This document shows positions 54,733 to 64,000 of a stretch of DNA of 64,000 bases, one piece after another. The notes below the pieces were generated by a model. That model searched no databases. It had not been told where the DNA came from and was given only the letters and a program-made list of their open reading frames with translations. The stretch covers positions 127,020-191,019 of the forward strand of contig MNCI01010184.1 of NCBI GenBank assembly GCA_015680685.1. The letters run 5' to 3'. Position numbers and translations under genes: made by a program. The stretch's first letter is position 1. Each line of letters opens with the position of its first letter. The stretch is from Gnetum montanum. Taxonomy: Eukaryota; Streptophyta; Gnetopsida; Gnetales; Gnetaceae.

Positions 54733-55720
54733 TTATTCATCTTGTAAGGTGTCTGTTGATTTGGTTGGCTTGGGCTCATGGAAAGGTTTTAGTTGTTGGA
54801 TGTTGACTAATTTCTTCTTGTCTACACTGTCAGGTTTATATATGATCATGGCCCTAGATGAAAAAGTCTCTTCAATAATGTAAGGTCCTTCCCACAACGT
54901 TTGAAACTTGGTTTGTTGAGGTATGCATGCAGGATTCCAGTAGAAAACCTTGTCTCCTAATTGAAACTTAACTTTTCTTATTTTGAGGTCATGGCATTTC
55001 TTGTTGAATGTCTTTTGCACTTCATTGGATGATAGGGCCATTAATCGATTTCATCTAGCAAGTTGAGATTCATTAGTCTTTCCTTTTGTGATAAACTTAG
55101 ATCTATGTCAAGGTCATAGGTTGTAGAGAGTGTACAAAGCTCGGATTGAATGGGTAGTGTTGATAGTTTTCTGTACAAAAGCTCATAGGGAGAATAACCT
55201 ATGAGAAACTTCCATGTGGAGTGATAGGCCCAAAGGGCATCATTTAATTTGATGCTCCAAGCCTTTCAGTACTTGTGCTAATAGTGCATGTTAGAATTTT
55301 CATAATCTCCCAATTAATTACTTCAGCTTGACCATTGGCTTAAGGATGATAAGGTATTGTGAGTTTGTGCTCAACCCTCAAGTGTTGCATAAGTTTTTGG
55401 AAAGTGTCACCTGTGAACGGAGTTTCATTATCAGAAATTAATGCATGAGGCACACCAAACCTATTTATGATGTTTTGTTGTACAAATTGAGTAGCAGTAG
55501 TGGATGTATAGTCAATGATGGCTGCTTCTTCTACCCACTTAGTGCAATAGTCTATTGTGAATATTATATATGCCTTTTCATTTGACATAGGCACGATGGG
55601 ACCCATAAATTCAATACTCCATATATCAAATGGCTCAAGAGGTTGAATCCATTACTATGGCCCCTCCATTCAAGTTATCATTCCACCATCTCTCTAACAA
55701 CGATCACAAGCGTAGATGAA
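54733..55720 (-). pseudogene. Athila-like integrase, second copy
   Basis: Minus strand: the core at 55,606-55,340 has NEKAYIIFTIDYCTKWVEEA, then FGVPHALISDNETPF with the catalytic Asp kept. The C-terminal tail at 55,041-54,733 has KVKFQLGDKVFYWNPACIPQ and KFQTLWEGPYIIEETF. The intervening part (55,330-55,050) has stops. The zinc finger end is near 55,700. Comparison with 2,560-3,760 is what exposes the Asp to Asn change there. Confidence 0.8.
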
Positions 55721-55959
55721 TTGGTATGCATCTTTGAAGATTTTTGGTCAATAATATCCTACAATGAGGATTTTCATGGTTGTGCATCCCCCACAAGGGC
55801 CTTTGTGAGCATCTTGAAGAATGCATAATTGATTTCTGTCATGGACACACTAGCATACTAGGCCATTGAGACACATTTGTTAAAGATTCTCATTGATTTC
55901 CATGAAGCGATTAACCTAGTGAAGAAACTATTGTTTCTTCTAGATGTCCAACCCTTGTG

Positions 55960-57330
55960 CTAGTTCTTGCTTGAGTAGATAAGTAAGAATGGTGTCATAC
56001 CATCTTGGTTCATTAGGAATTTGTGCATTAATAGCCCTACAAATATATATTCATTAGGAAATTGATTAGATAAGGGACTCTCTTTCTCCTTATCATCCCA
56101 TCTTAGTTGTGATAAGTGGTCGACGATCACATTTTCCACACCCTTTCGATCTACCATTATGAGATTGAACTCTTGAAAAATCATGAGACACCATATGACA
56201 TGGGGGCTTACCATTGGTTTACTCATTAAAAATTGAATGGCACTATGATCTATGTGCACAGACACTTTATAGCCAAGCACATAGTGCCTAAAATTTTCTA
56301 AGGCAAACACCACCACCATCAACAATTTTTCTGTAGTGGTGTAGTTCAGATGTGCACCTACGATACTCTAGCTTGTGCAGTGAATGTAATATGGACATCT
56401 TTTATCATCCATCTATGTAAGCACTTCCCCCAAAGTAGAATTTGATGCATCGGTCATCACATGAAATGACCTAGATCAATCAGGTGCTTGTAGAATTGGG
56501 GTCTCAACAAGATTCTATTTCAATTGTTGAAATGGTATTTCACATGTAGGGATCTAGAAAAATGATGCCTTGTTTTTTGTTAATTCAATCAATAGCTTGG
56601 CAATTTTGGAAAAGTTGTCAATGAAGTGCTAATAGTAGCTAGTATGACCAAGGAATAACCGCACTTCTTTAACTATTTCTAGTTGACAAGTTATTCCTTG
56701 GATGATCCTTATCTTTTCAAGGTCCACCTCAATTCCTGCTTTTCAGATATGGTGCCCCAAGACTATGCCTTCTTGGATCATAAGATGGATTTTTTTCCAA
56801 TTGAGCTAGAGGTTCATTTTGATACATCTCCTCAACACTTGCTCAAGATGGTTTAGGGCCTTCTAGAACATAGCTCGGTAGGTAGAAAAGTCATCCATGA
56901 AGACTTCTACCCTACTACCAATTTGTTATTGGAAAATGCTAAGGACTAATTGTTGAAATGTAGCTAGGGCATTACATAGACTAAATGGCATTTGATGGTA
57001 AGTGAAAGTTCCCCAAGGACTTGTGAAAGTCATCTTCGCTTGGTTCTCTAGTGTGATTTGGATTTGGTTATAGCCACTATAACCATCTAGAAAGTTGTAG
57101 TAGCTATGCCTAAAAATGGTATCCAACACTTGGTTAACAAAGCAAAATGGAAAATGATCTTTGAAAGTTGCCAAATTAAGCAATTAGAAGTTAATGCACA
57201 TCTTCCATTTGCATCCTTTCTTGGTCACAATCATGAGTGGGCTAACCCACTCACTATCTGCAACAGGGTAGATGAATCCCACCTTGAGGAGTTGCTCAAT
57301 CTTCTATTTGACAATCTACCTTAATTTGGG
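55960..57330 (-). pseudogene. Athila-like RT and RNase H, second copy
   Basis: RNase H end at 56,325-55,960 (FALENFRHYVLGYKVSVHID, then ENVIVDHLSQLRWDDKE). RT at 57,183-56,926 with LNLATFKDHFPFCFVNQVLD, then FLDGYSGYNQIQITLENQ and MPFSLCNALATFQQLVLSIF, followed by the VEVFMDDFST box near 56,905. Further stops interrupt the thumb. Wording is that of Athila elements. Confidence 0.8.
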
Positions 57331-57854
57331 ATTCAATCATTGCTACGGTTGTTGTTTTAGCTTAATAGCAAGGTCAATGTATATTCGGTGTTGGCATATT
57401 CTTGGATCTATTCTTGTGAGCTCAGAATATGACCAAGCAAAGGCTGCTTACCATTTTTCCACAAAATTCATCAACATCTTCTTTTGTCCTATAGCAAGTT
57501 TGACATCAATAATGACCAACATTCCATTTTTTAAGAACACATGCTCTATTTTGATCAATAGTGTCTTTAATTCAATGGATTCTTGTTTGAAATTGTTAGG
57601 AATCTCCAACTCTCCCCAATTGATATCATCATATACTTACTCAGAGAGTTGGTGATGAACTTGCTCGAGTTCATCCATACTTACAACATAATCACACGTT
57701 AGGCCCTCAATATGTTCCATGCATAATATACTGTTACTATACTCAACTGTTAGCTACTGGGTGCCTTGTTGTTTTATGGCTACCGCGTACAGACATCTTT
57801 GGATTTTAGCTTCTGATGCACACTACTTGCATGCAGAGATAGATGTTTACTTCC

Positions 57855-58313
57855 CTAACCATAGCTTCTACACACAATGGCACCCTGAATCACTGTATGC
57901 AATACATCGAACCCTCTTCTTCTTAACTTTCCAAATTTATTTTCTTTGGATATCTCTAAGGAAAGATCTCTAATGCCCATTTTGGCATTAACAGACCTTA
58001 ACCACATCCTTCCCATAATAATTGGAAAACCCCCCTTGTAGTTCTCCACCTTGATTACTAAGAAGTCAGTAGGATAAGACCACCCACAAATGGTGATCAC
58101 GATGTCTTCTACCAATTCCAATGGAATAGTGATGGATTGGTTTGCCAGCTCCAACCTAATGTTGCTCTTCTTCAAGGGAGGAAGGTTCCACGTAGTGTAC
58201 ATCTCATGCGAGATCATATTAACACTAGAACCAAAGTTAAGAAGAGCTTTACAAGGCTCATTCCCAGTAATTTGCAAATATACTAAGGGACTCCTAGGAT
58301 TGGCAAACTTCAT
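57855..58313 (-). pseudogene. Athila-like protease, second copy
   Basis: 152 open codons: PRSPLVYLQITGNEPCKALL, then NFGSSVNMIS where the other copy has DSGSSVNLIS, so the catalytic Asp is Asn. The second half has LELANQSITIPLELVED and GGFPIIMGRMWL. The frame is open, but the active site is lost. Confidence 0.78.
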
Positions 58314-58339
58314 GGGCAGGTTACTAGCTCTAATCTAAT

Positions 58340-59069
58340 TAGATACAACATAGGTCAACATCATGGTATGGATTTGAGAGAGATTTTGGTTTAAAGGGGA
58401 CTCAGATAAAGGTGCTACAGAGGAAGGTGGAGGAGTAGGGCCACCAACCACTTATGTGTCTGAGGGCTTTGGTAGACTGTAAGGTTAGAAGAAGGGTTTT
58501 TTCTTTGATCATGGTTTTGACCCACTTGGTTGGCTAACTGGTTGTAGATCAACTATCCTTGTAGCATTTTTTTTGTGGTTGGGTAGGCAATTCACCTTGC
58601 ATGGATGTAGCAAGTGGTAGCTGTATAGTAGACAGAGGAGTAGGTGCATGAACAGGAGCATGAGAACAGTAGGTGGCGTTCCTCCTTACATATGGTAGTT
58701 AGTAGACTTCAAGAAGGTGGTGGTGAGGTTGGTAAGTAGCAACATGACTAGAAAAGTCCCATGGAGATAAAGGTTGTTGAACATAATTACCATAAGGATT
58801 TGGTTACTGGTAGGGGTACTGTTATCTTGGAGGTGCCAATGTCCATGATTGTGGTTGCTGCCATTGTTGATACAATTCATAAGGTTGTGATGGAGTTCCA
58901 CTTGGATAATACTACTATGGTTGGTGGAACTATCGAGAGTTTCCTTGTGGATAAGGTAATCTTTTGGATGCTTTCCTTTGTGCAAGTCGTGGATATAAGG
59001 CATACACCCCAAATTCTTACAAGTATGACACAATTGGACAGCATCCCTTAAGATGTTGATACTAGCAGA
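58340..59069 (-). pseudogene. Athila-like gag C-terminal remnant
   Basis: Minus strand: a Cys-containing segment (VQLCHTCKNLGC) near 59,030, followed by low-complexity Asn/His/Ser-rich sequence to about 58,690 and a decayed link to the protease. It is placed as gag by position only; the capsid fold itself is beyond the interruption at 59,070. Confidence 0.45.
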
Positions 59070-60535
59070 CGTCACACCTGAAACACCGTAAAAAATCGTG
59101 AGTCAGCCTCAGGCAAAGATTCGCAATTCAGGCAAGGGCGCATCTTAGCATTCTAGAGGGGGGAATAAGACAAAACAACACCAAGAGACGTGTAGCATCA
59201 AGTCCGCAAATTCTTGTGCAGATTCCTAATCTTTCTATGCTTTTGCTATTTACACTATATCATGCGACACAGCGTAATGGCGCTTAGCGTGATGCTGTTT
59301 CAACATAGTCCGCATCAGAAGGATAGTTGCTTCGGCATAGGGAGAAGCTTAAGCAGCGTGATATGCGATTTCTTGTATATTTCTCTAAGTCTTTCGTTCA
59401 AGGCTAGGTTTACGCTCTGTTACGCACGGCAGCGTAATAAGCTCCAGAACAGTCAAAGGCAAAGTCTAAGAAAATGCGACTGCTCAATCATACGCTCATT
59501 ACGCAATGTAGCGTATCGCAGCGTATTGCGTCGCCAAACTAGACATTGTTTACGCTTCACTACGTGCGGCTGCGTAAGTGAGCGTAAAACGGCTTGAATC
59601 CATTGTTTCCATGTTATGTTACGCTCGTACACGCAACGTAACATGAATGAGCATAATATAACTTAAAGACAGTTGAGACATGCCTGGCGTGCACCTCTTC
59701 TTCACACGCACAATATGCGAATGAGCGTATTGTGCATAGTCACGAGGTTTGATGCAAAAATGGTCAAACCAATAGTGCCCGAAACACGCGGGACACACAT
59801 CATCAGGGTTGCACCTTTTCCACGAAGTGTCGTAGCCTATAAATACCCCAGTTGACAAAGATACAGGGGTTGGCAAATCAGAGAAGCAAAGGCATTTTCC
59901 TGAGCACCAGAGCACTTATCACTTTTTGAGCAGAGATACAGGGAGTAGCGCTTTGGCAATTGTTGACAGCATCACCTCACAGCAGAAGCAGAGCACAGTT
60001 CGCTTTGAGCACCGGCGACAGGAGTAATCGTTCCGCTGGGAAGACTCTATTGGTCAGAAACAGTTCATTGGTAGACGTCAGAGCTTGGCCTTCCTTGCAT
60101 CCCGGCTTTAGCCCACGAGGTAGATCGGACTTCTGTTTGGACCGTTTTGCTTGTTGTTTTGTGCTTTCTTTACATCCAGTAATCGGGGATTCCCCAATGT
60201 AATTTCTCATACAAAATATACATTTTTCAAGTCAAAGCGCAGATCTTGAAACTACGTGCTTCTCTTATGTCAGCCTCCTCTTATCGTGTTTAGCGTTATC
60301 ATCGTTGCAATCCATCTACATCGTTTTCCCCTCGTTTTACGATTCCTCGAATCAGATCATTTTCACGAAATATTCCTCAGTTTACTGATTAGTAAGTCCC
60401 TGTCTGATTGACAAGACCGTTCAGGGCACCGCAGATTCGTTTTTCCAGCATAGCCCTCGCGCGGATCCGTGGTTAAAACTGCGTACACGGAATTTGTTCG
60501 GTATTTTCCAGCTGCCGACGTTTTCCGTCGTTACA
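59070..60535 (+). repeat. 5' LTR of Tat-like element
   Basis: The end (cgttaca, 60,535) is fixed by the PBS. The start is placed at cgtcacacc, taken as a mutated TGT. TATA box at 59,838 (cctataaatacccc). Less AT-rich than the other LTRs. 59,272-59,729 holds 13 copies of TACGC or its complement GCGTA. Open frames on both strands have no recognisable domain. Confidence 0.72.
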
Positions 60536-60541
60536 GTTTTC

Positions 60542-60558
60542 TGGCGCTAGAAGGAGGG
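60542..60558 (+). other. Primer-binding site
   Basis: TGGCGCTAGAAGGAGGG, 6 bp after the LTR, the same 17 bases as at 24,529. 60,559-60,779 is untranslated leader. Confidence 0.82.
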
Positions 60559-60779
60559 ACTTCAGGCTCCGATTCGAATATTTCGGGTAGCCCTGGTAGT
60601 GATCCATACCCTAAACCATAGACGTAATACCTCTAGGGAAGTCTACGGTCAATCGCGTGGTATAGATCGGTTGCAAGGACGATTTCTTTGAAATCCTACA
60701 CGGTAGAAAGCCTATTTGTGCTTTTGTTGCCAGCCATCTCTTAGATCCGATTACCAGTTACCGTTAACTTCATTGATCA

Positions 60780-63629
60780 ATGGATTCCTTGTATACAACC
60801 ACAACTGCCATGGTCCCTACCGATCTGGGTGCCGCACCTATGAATCCTATGGCAGTCACAACACCAGCTCCTAGCTCAACGGGATCTCAGGGACCATTGC
60901 GCCATTCATTAAGGCTCCAGGGAAAAGAGCCTATCTTCATGGTTATAACCCTTGAAGAATACAACTTCATATGCGTTAAGATCCAGGCGAAGCTGGCTCT
61001 CAGCCGAGCCGAACTCAAAGCGAAACAAAACTTTGAGGTGCTCCACCAAGGGGGCTATGATTTTAAGCCAACAGCTTACGACATAATTCCCTTGACCGAA
61101 CACCAACACGAACTTATCACACAGTTGGTCATGGCCAAAGGCCAGGCTTCACAAGTTGTGGTGGAGCCCTAGCATGGGGAGGAGGAAGAGGACAAATTTG
61201 CGGCCCAGTCGGAACATTCGTTCCATACTCTGAGCCCCCACACGTATGTAAATCCTTTGTTTCCTTTCAACGGAGAGGCAGCCCCTCTTGACCCAGCCAT
61301 TACCGCACAGACGCACATTCCTGTCCTTCCGCAGGGCACCACGCAGCCGTCTAGGCTACAAGTACAAATGCCTCACAATAACGTGGGGGCGGTTCCGTTA
61401 CCGCGGGTACTTAGCATTCCAACGGTGGTCCCGGCGACCACCGCGCCACATTTCATTCCTCAGATACAATCTTACACCGTATCGACAACTCGCCCAGCGC
61501 ACATGTTCCCACCCCCTCCAACTCAACAAATCGCCATAGCCGTTTAGCCACAAACATACATCCAACAGCCTGCCGCAGGTCAGTGGGCCAACCCGGCGGC
61601 GCAACATACTCAGTCTGTGGTGTACGGCGTGCAGCCCCCGGTTGCACCTGTAACGCAAGTTCCACAGAGGATCCCGCAGTATACCTATTCCTATCTTGTG
61701 CAGCAGGCGATGGCTAACCCCTTGGCGCAAGCCAGCGGGTGGTGGTCTTCGCAGGCTCCCTTGCCTGCTGGGATCCCCGCCCCACAAGCAACCAGTCAAC
61801 CCATCCCGTCGTTTTCGTTCTCTTGTGCCGTCCTCCCGGTCCAACCTCCTATGCCTTCTGCACAGGCACCTCGGTCAACAGGCTTGGACCAAGCTTTCCA
61901 ACTGATACAGACTCTTACCGAGGAGGTTCGACACCTCAAAGCCGCTGGTTCTGATACTATTCAGATCATGGACTTTTACCAGGATGATCCAATTAGTCCA
62001 GCGGTCCCTATGCTGTCTTTGCCGCCGGGGATGTCCCTTCCTCATTTCACCAAGTATAATGGGGAGGGAGATCCCAACACTCACTTGTTCACGTTCAGGT
62101 CTGAATCCTTGTTATTACAACAGTGGCTGCACACCATTGTCCGAGTCTTTGCAATGTCCTTAACAGGGAAAGCTTTGGATTGGTACCGAGCCCTCCCACG
62201 CTCTTCCATCTCAACCTTGGAAGAGCTGCTGACCCAATTTGTGACCCGCTTCAAATACAACTTGAAGTCGAAAGTCACATTGGATCAGCTCATGCGAGTG
62301 AAACAAGACCCACTCGAACTCGTCCAAAAGTTTATACAGCGCTGGAACGCTACCTTGAATGAGATCTGCGAGCCGATTGCGGACTCACATATGTTGGCGA
62401 TGTTCAAGGCAGCATTCAATGACTTCATTAAGTCAAAGCTATACTACCTTTCCCCCAATTCTTTACACCAGGCCTTCGCTCAGGTTAGAGGCATTCAAGA
62501 TGCCACGGAGGCCAGCAAAGACCCGGCGTATGTCGCCTATAGGAATGCACATAACAAGAACAAAGACAAAGGAAAAGCAGCGACAACGACAGTAGCTGCA
62601 ATGATTGAGAGTACAAAGACTAAGAACAAGAAGGCACCCACCGCGCCTCCTGAAACCACGACTGGTGTCGGCACCAGTCAGGACACGGCAACCCCTGAAA
62701 AGGCCCCCCAGCCTAAGCCAAAATTTGAGCGCAAGGATTGCTCAAAGTACACGACATTACCTGTAAAGCATTCTGAACTGCTAAAGCAACTGTTAGGGGC
62801 AGGGCACATTCAACCTAAGAAGGTGTCCAAGGAGGCTCTGAAGCATCACAGACGCCATTGTGAACTGCTGAAGAACCCTTCTCTAGCCTTACCTAATGAA
62901 CCACCAATTCCAAGATCTTTCAGGCTAGACCGTTTCTGTGACTACCACCAGCTGTGTGGTCACGATACGAATTACTGTTGGGCATTCAAAGATGACATTC
63001 AACGTATGCTGGACGACGGTTCACTCAAGTTAGACAGCAGCAACCCGACGCGTCCAGAAAATCAAACATTGCATGTGTATAAGGACCCATTGAACGCAAA
63101 CGATGATCCTTATACAATTATTGTGGTAAGTACGGACAGTGAGAGGAGGGAACCACCAAAATAACCTTTTGTTTTGCATGTCCCTGCCAACTCACAAAGG
63201 GGGCCAACCATTTCACCGGCAACCAGTGGGGTCTCGAGGCCGCCCTTCATTATACGGGCACCGTCTCAGATACACTCTCAGTCATGCAGCAATATCCAAG
63301 CTGCGGCCTCGTCCGCGCCCACGCCTAGGGTGCCCTTCATTATCAGGGTGCCAAAACCACAGGCTGCTCCTCTCACGTAGGGGCAGGCCTCCAACCAAAA
63401 GCGACAACCCTCACCTCCCAAACAAAAGGGAGAGGACACATTAGTTAACGCAACGAAAGACCACTCTACGCTCGGTTTCCCTAAGCCTAGGCCCCTGGCC
63501 TCTGTACCTTCACCTGCGCCTCAGGGGCAGGATAAAGGTGCGGAAACGCAACCACCTTCTCTTGGCAAGAAAAAGAGCAACCCTCCGACTAACGCCATTC
63601 CACCTCGGGAGATCCGTCTCTTAGGCTGA
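60780..63629 (+). pseudogene. Tat-like gag (open frame with stop codons)
   Basis: From ATG 60,780 (MDSLYTTTTAMVPTDLG) one frame runs with stops at 61,170 (TAG), 61,545 (TAG), 63,162 (TAA), 63,378 (TAG) and 63,627 (TGA). A Pro/Gln-rich region precedes the capsid domain at about 62,030-62,530: PHFTKYNGEGDPNTHLFTF, then MSLTGKALDWYRALPRSSIS and LTQFVTRFKYNLKSK. A Lys/Thr-rich linker leads to the zinc-knuckle-like C-x2-H..GH-x4-C segment near 62,935. Repeated VPFIIRVP-like pieces follow (63,240-63,360). It would form the particle shell. The longest open part is 515 codons (61,617-63,164). Alternatives such as stop read-through cannot be excluded, but decay is simpler. Confidence 0.82.
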
Positions 63630-64000
63630 ATGGAAGAGGACAAGGGGGAAAAACAACCTAGCCGAGAGAAGGACCTCCTCGACGCATTCACGCAAGTTAA
63701 ACAGGTTCTCAAACAAAAGAACACAATGCTGAGCCTTTACGACCTGCTTATCACATCGCGAGAACACCATGAGGCTATGGTTCGCATGCTGACGTCCATA
63801 TCAGTGGATGAAAGCTTGCTAGCGGAGGAGAAAGCGATACATGCTATCATGTTTCCTTCCAAAGATGAGCAACCTACGCCTTCCTCGCTGACCTTCCACG
63901 ACGGGTCTATCAAAGACGATCCTGAGAAAGGTTAGGTAACCACTGAACCTATGTTTATCACTATCTGGGTCGGTCAATACAGGATCCGGAGAGTGCACGT
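63630..64000 (+). pseudogene. Start of Tat-like protease region
   Basis: Same frame as gag. The segment TMLSLYDLLITSREHHEAMV resembles the MYDLL..NEMKE helix before protease in the non-autonomous copies, tying the two families together. LTFHDGSIKDDPEKG, a stop at 63,933, then MFITIWVGQYRIRRVHV leads toward the protease active site, which is outside the window. Confidence 0.65.

Larger units (their letters stand above)
51783..59069 (-). mobile_element. Athila-like Ty3 retrotransposon, second copy
   Basis: Minus-strand order: gag remnant (59,069-58,340), protease, RT, RNase H, integrase, polypurine tract (tatgggggaga on the minus strand, 54,683-54,693) and 3' LTR 51,783-54,682. It matches the element at 1-6,710. 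The 5' LTR and gag start are missing because the Tat-like LTR at 59,070 interrupts it. It is inserted in the 3' LTR of copia copy 2. Confidence 0.86.
59070..64000 (+). mobile_element. Tat-like Ty3 retrotransposon, 5' part
   Basis: LTR 59,070-60,535, PBS 60,542-60,558, gag and the beginning of protease; the rest lies beyond the window. From 60,780 to the window end one reading frame is kept with six stop codons and no frame change. Zinc-knuckle wording (FCDYHQLCGHDTNYCWAFK) is typical of the Tat lineage. It is inserted in the second Athila-like element. Confidence 0.85.

Noticed and set aside
59214-60210. Open frames of 60-127 codons on both strands
   Set aside because: Within the Tat-like LTR; no recognisable protein features.
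61398-61844. 148-codon minus-strand frame opposite gag
   Set aside because: Shadow of the gag coding strand; composition follows the plus-strand codons.
1-64000. tRNA, rRNA, riboswitch or CRISPR features
   Set aside because: None with the required arms or motifs was seen on either strand; short tRNA-like words belong to retrotransposon primer sites.

Overview
The window is intergenic DNA from a large, repeat-rich plant genome. Plant-type evidence includes Ty3 elements of the Athila/Tat kind, Ty1/copia elements with the usual plant PBS, and a malectin-like/LRR receptor kinase with 69-72 nt LRR exons and GT-AG introns. The age and nesting of the elements would suit a gymnosperm or another large land-plant genome, but the sequence does not settle the species. 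No intact cellular gene, tRNA, rRNA or CRISPR array was found; every long coding stretch is a transposon relic or a pseudogene.

Layout. 1-6,710 (+): 3' part of a decayed Athila-like element with a 2.85 kb 3' LTR. 6,711-19,107 (-): a compound array of a non-autonomous Tat-like family (internal-LTR-internal), including three copies of a 2,246-bp unit and a sequence gap. 19,108-20,134: a further LTR-like remnant. 20,135-32,990 (+): receptor-kinase pseudogene copy 1, split by a solo LTR (21,172-22,282) and by a two-LTR element of the same Tat-like family (23,342-30,200). 33,035-39,018 (+): a Ty1/copia element with another solo LTR nested in its leader. 39,258-40,910 (+): solo LTR. 41,270-47,200 (+): receptor-kinase pseudogene copy 2, with a GC-rich insertion and a gap. 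47,229-51,782 (+): second copy of the same copia insertion, cut in its 3' LTR by 51,783-59,069 (-), a second Athila-like element. That element is cut in turn by 59,070-64,000 (+), the 5' part of a Tat-like element with LTR, PBS, gag and the start of protease.

How the parts relate. The copia element sits at the same base downstream of both kinase copies, so kinase plus copia were duplicated together; later insertions and decay differ between copies. The most unusual item is the non-autonomous Tat-like family. Its polyprotein joins gag and protease directly to an integrase C-terminal tail and lacks reverse transcriptase, RNase H and the integrase core. The same architecture appears in four internal regions, so it was probably mobilised in this form. 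Its primer-binding site is identical to that of the Tat-like element at 59-64 kb, a candidate helper lineage, and its LTRs share a conserved stem-loop near the 3' end.
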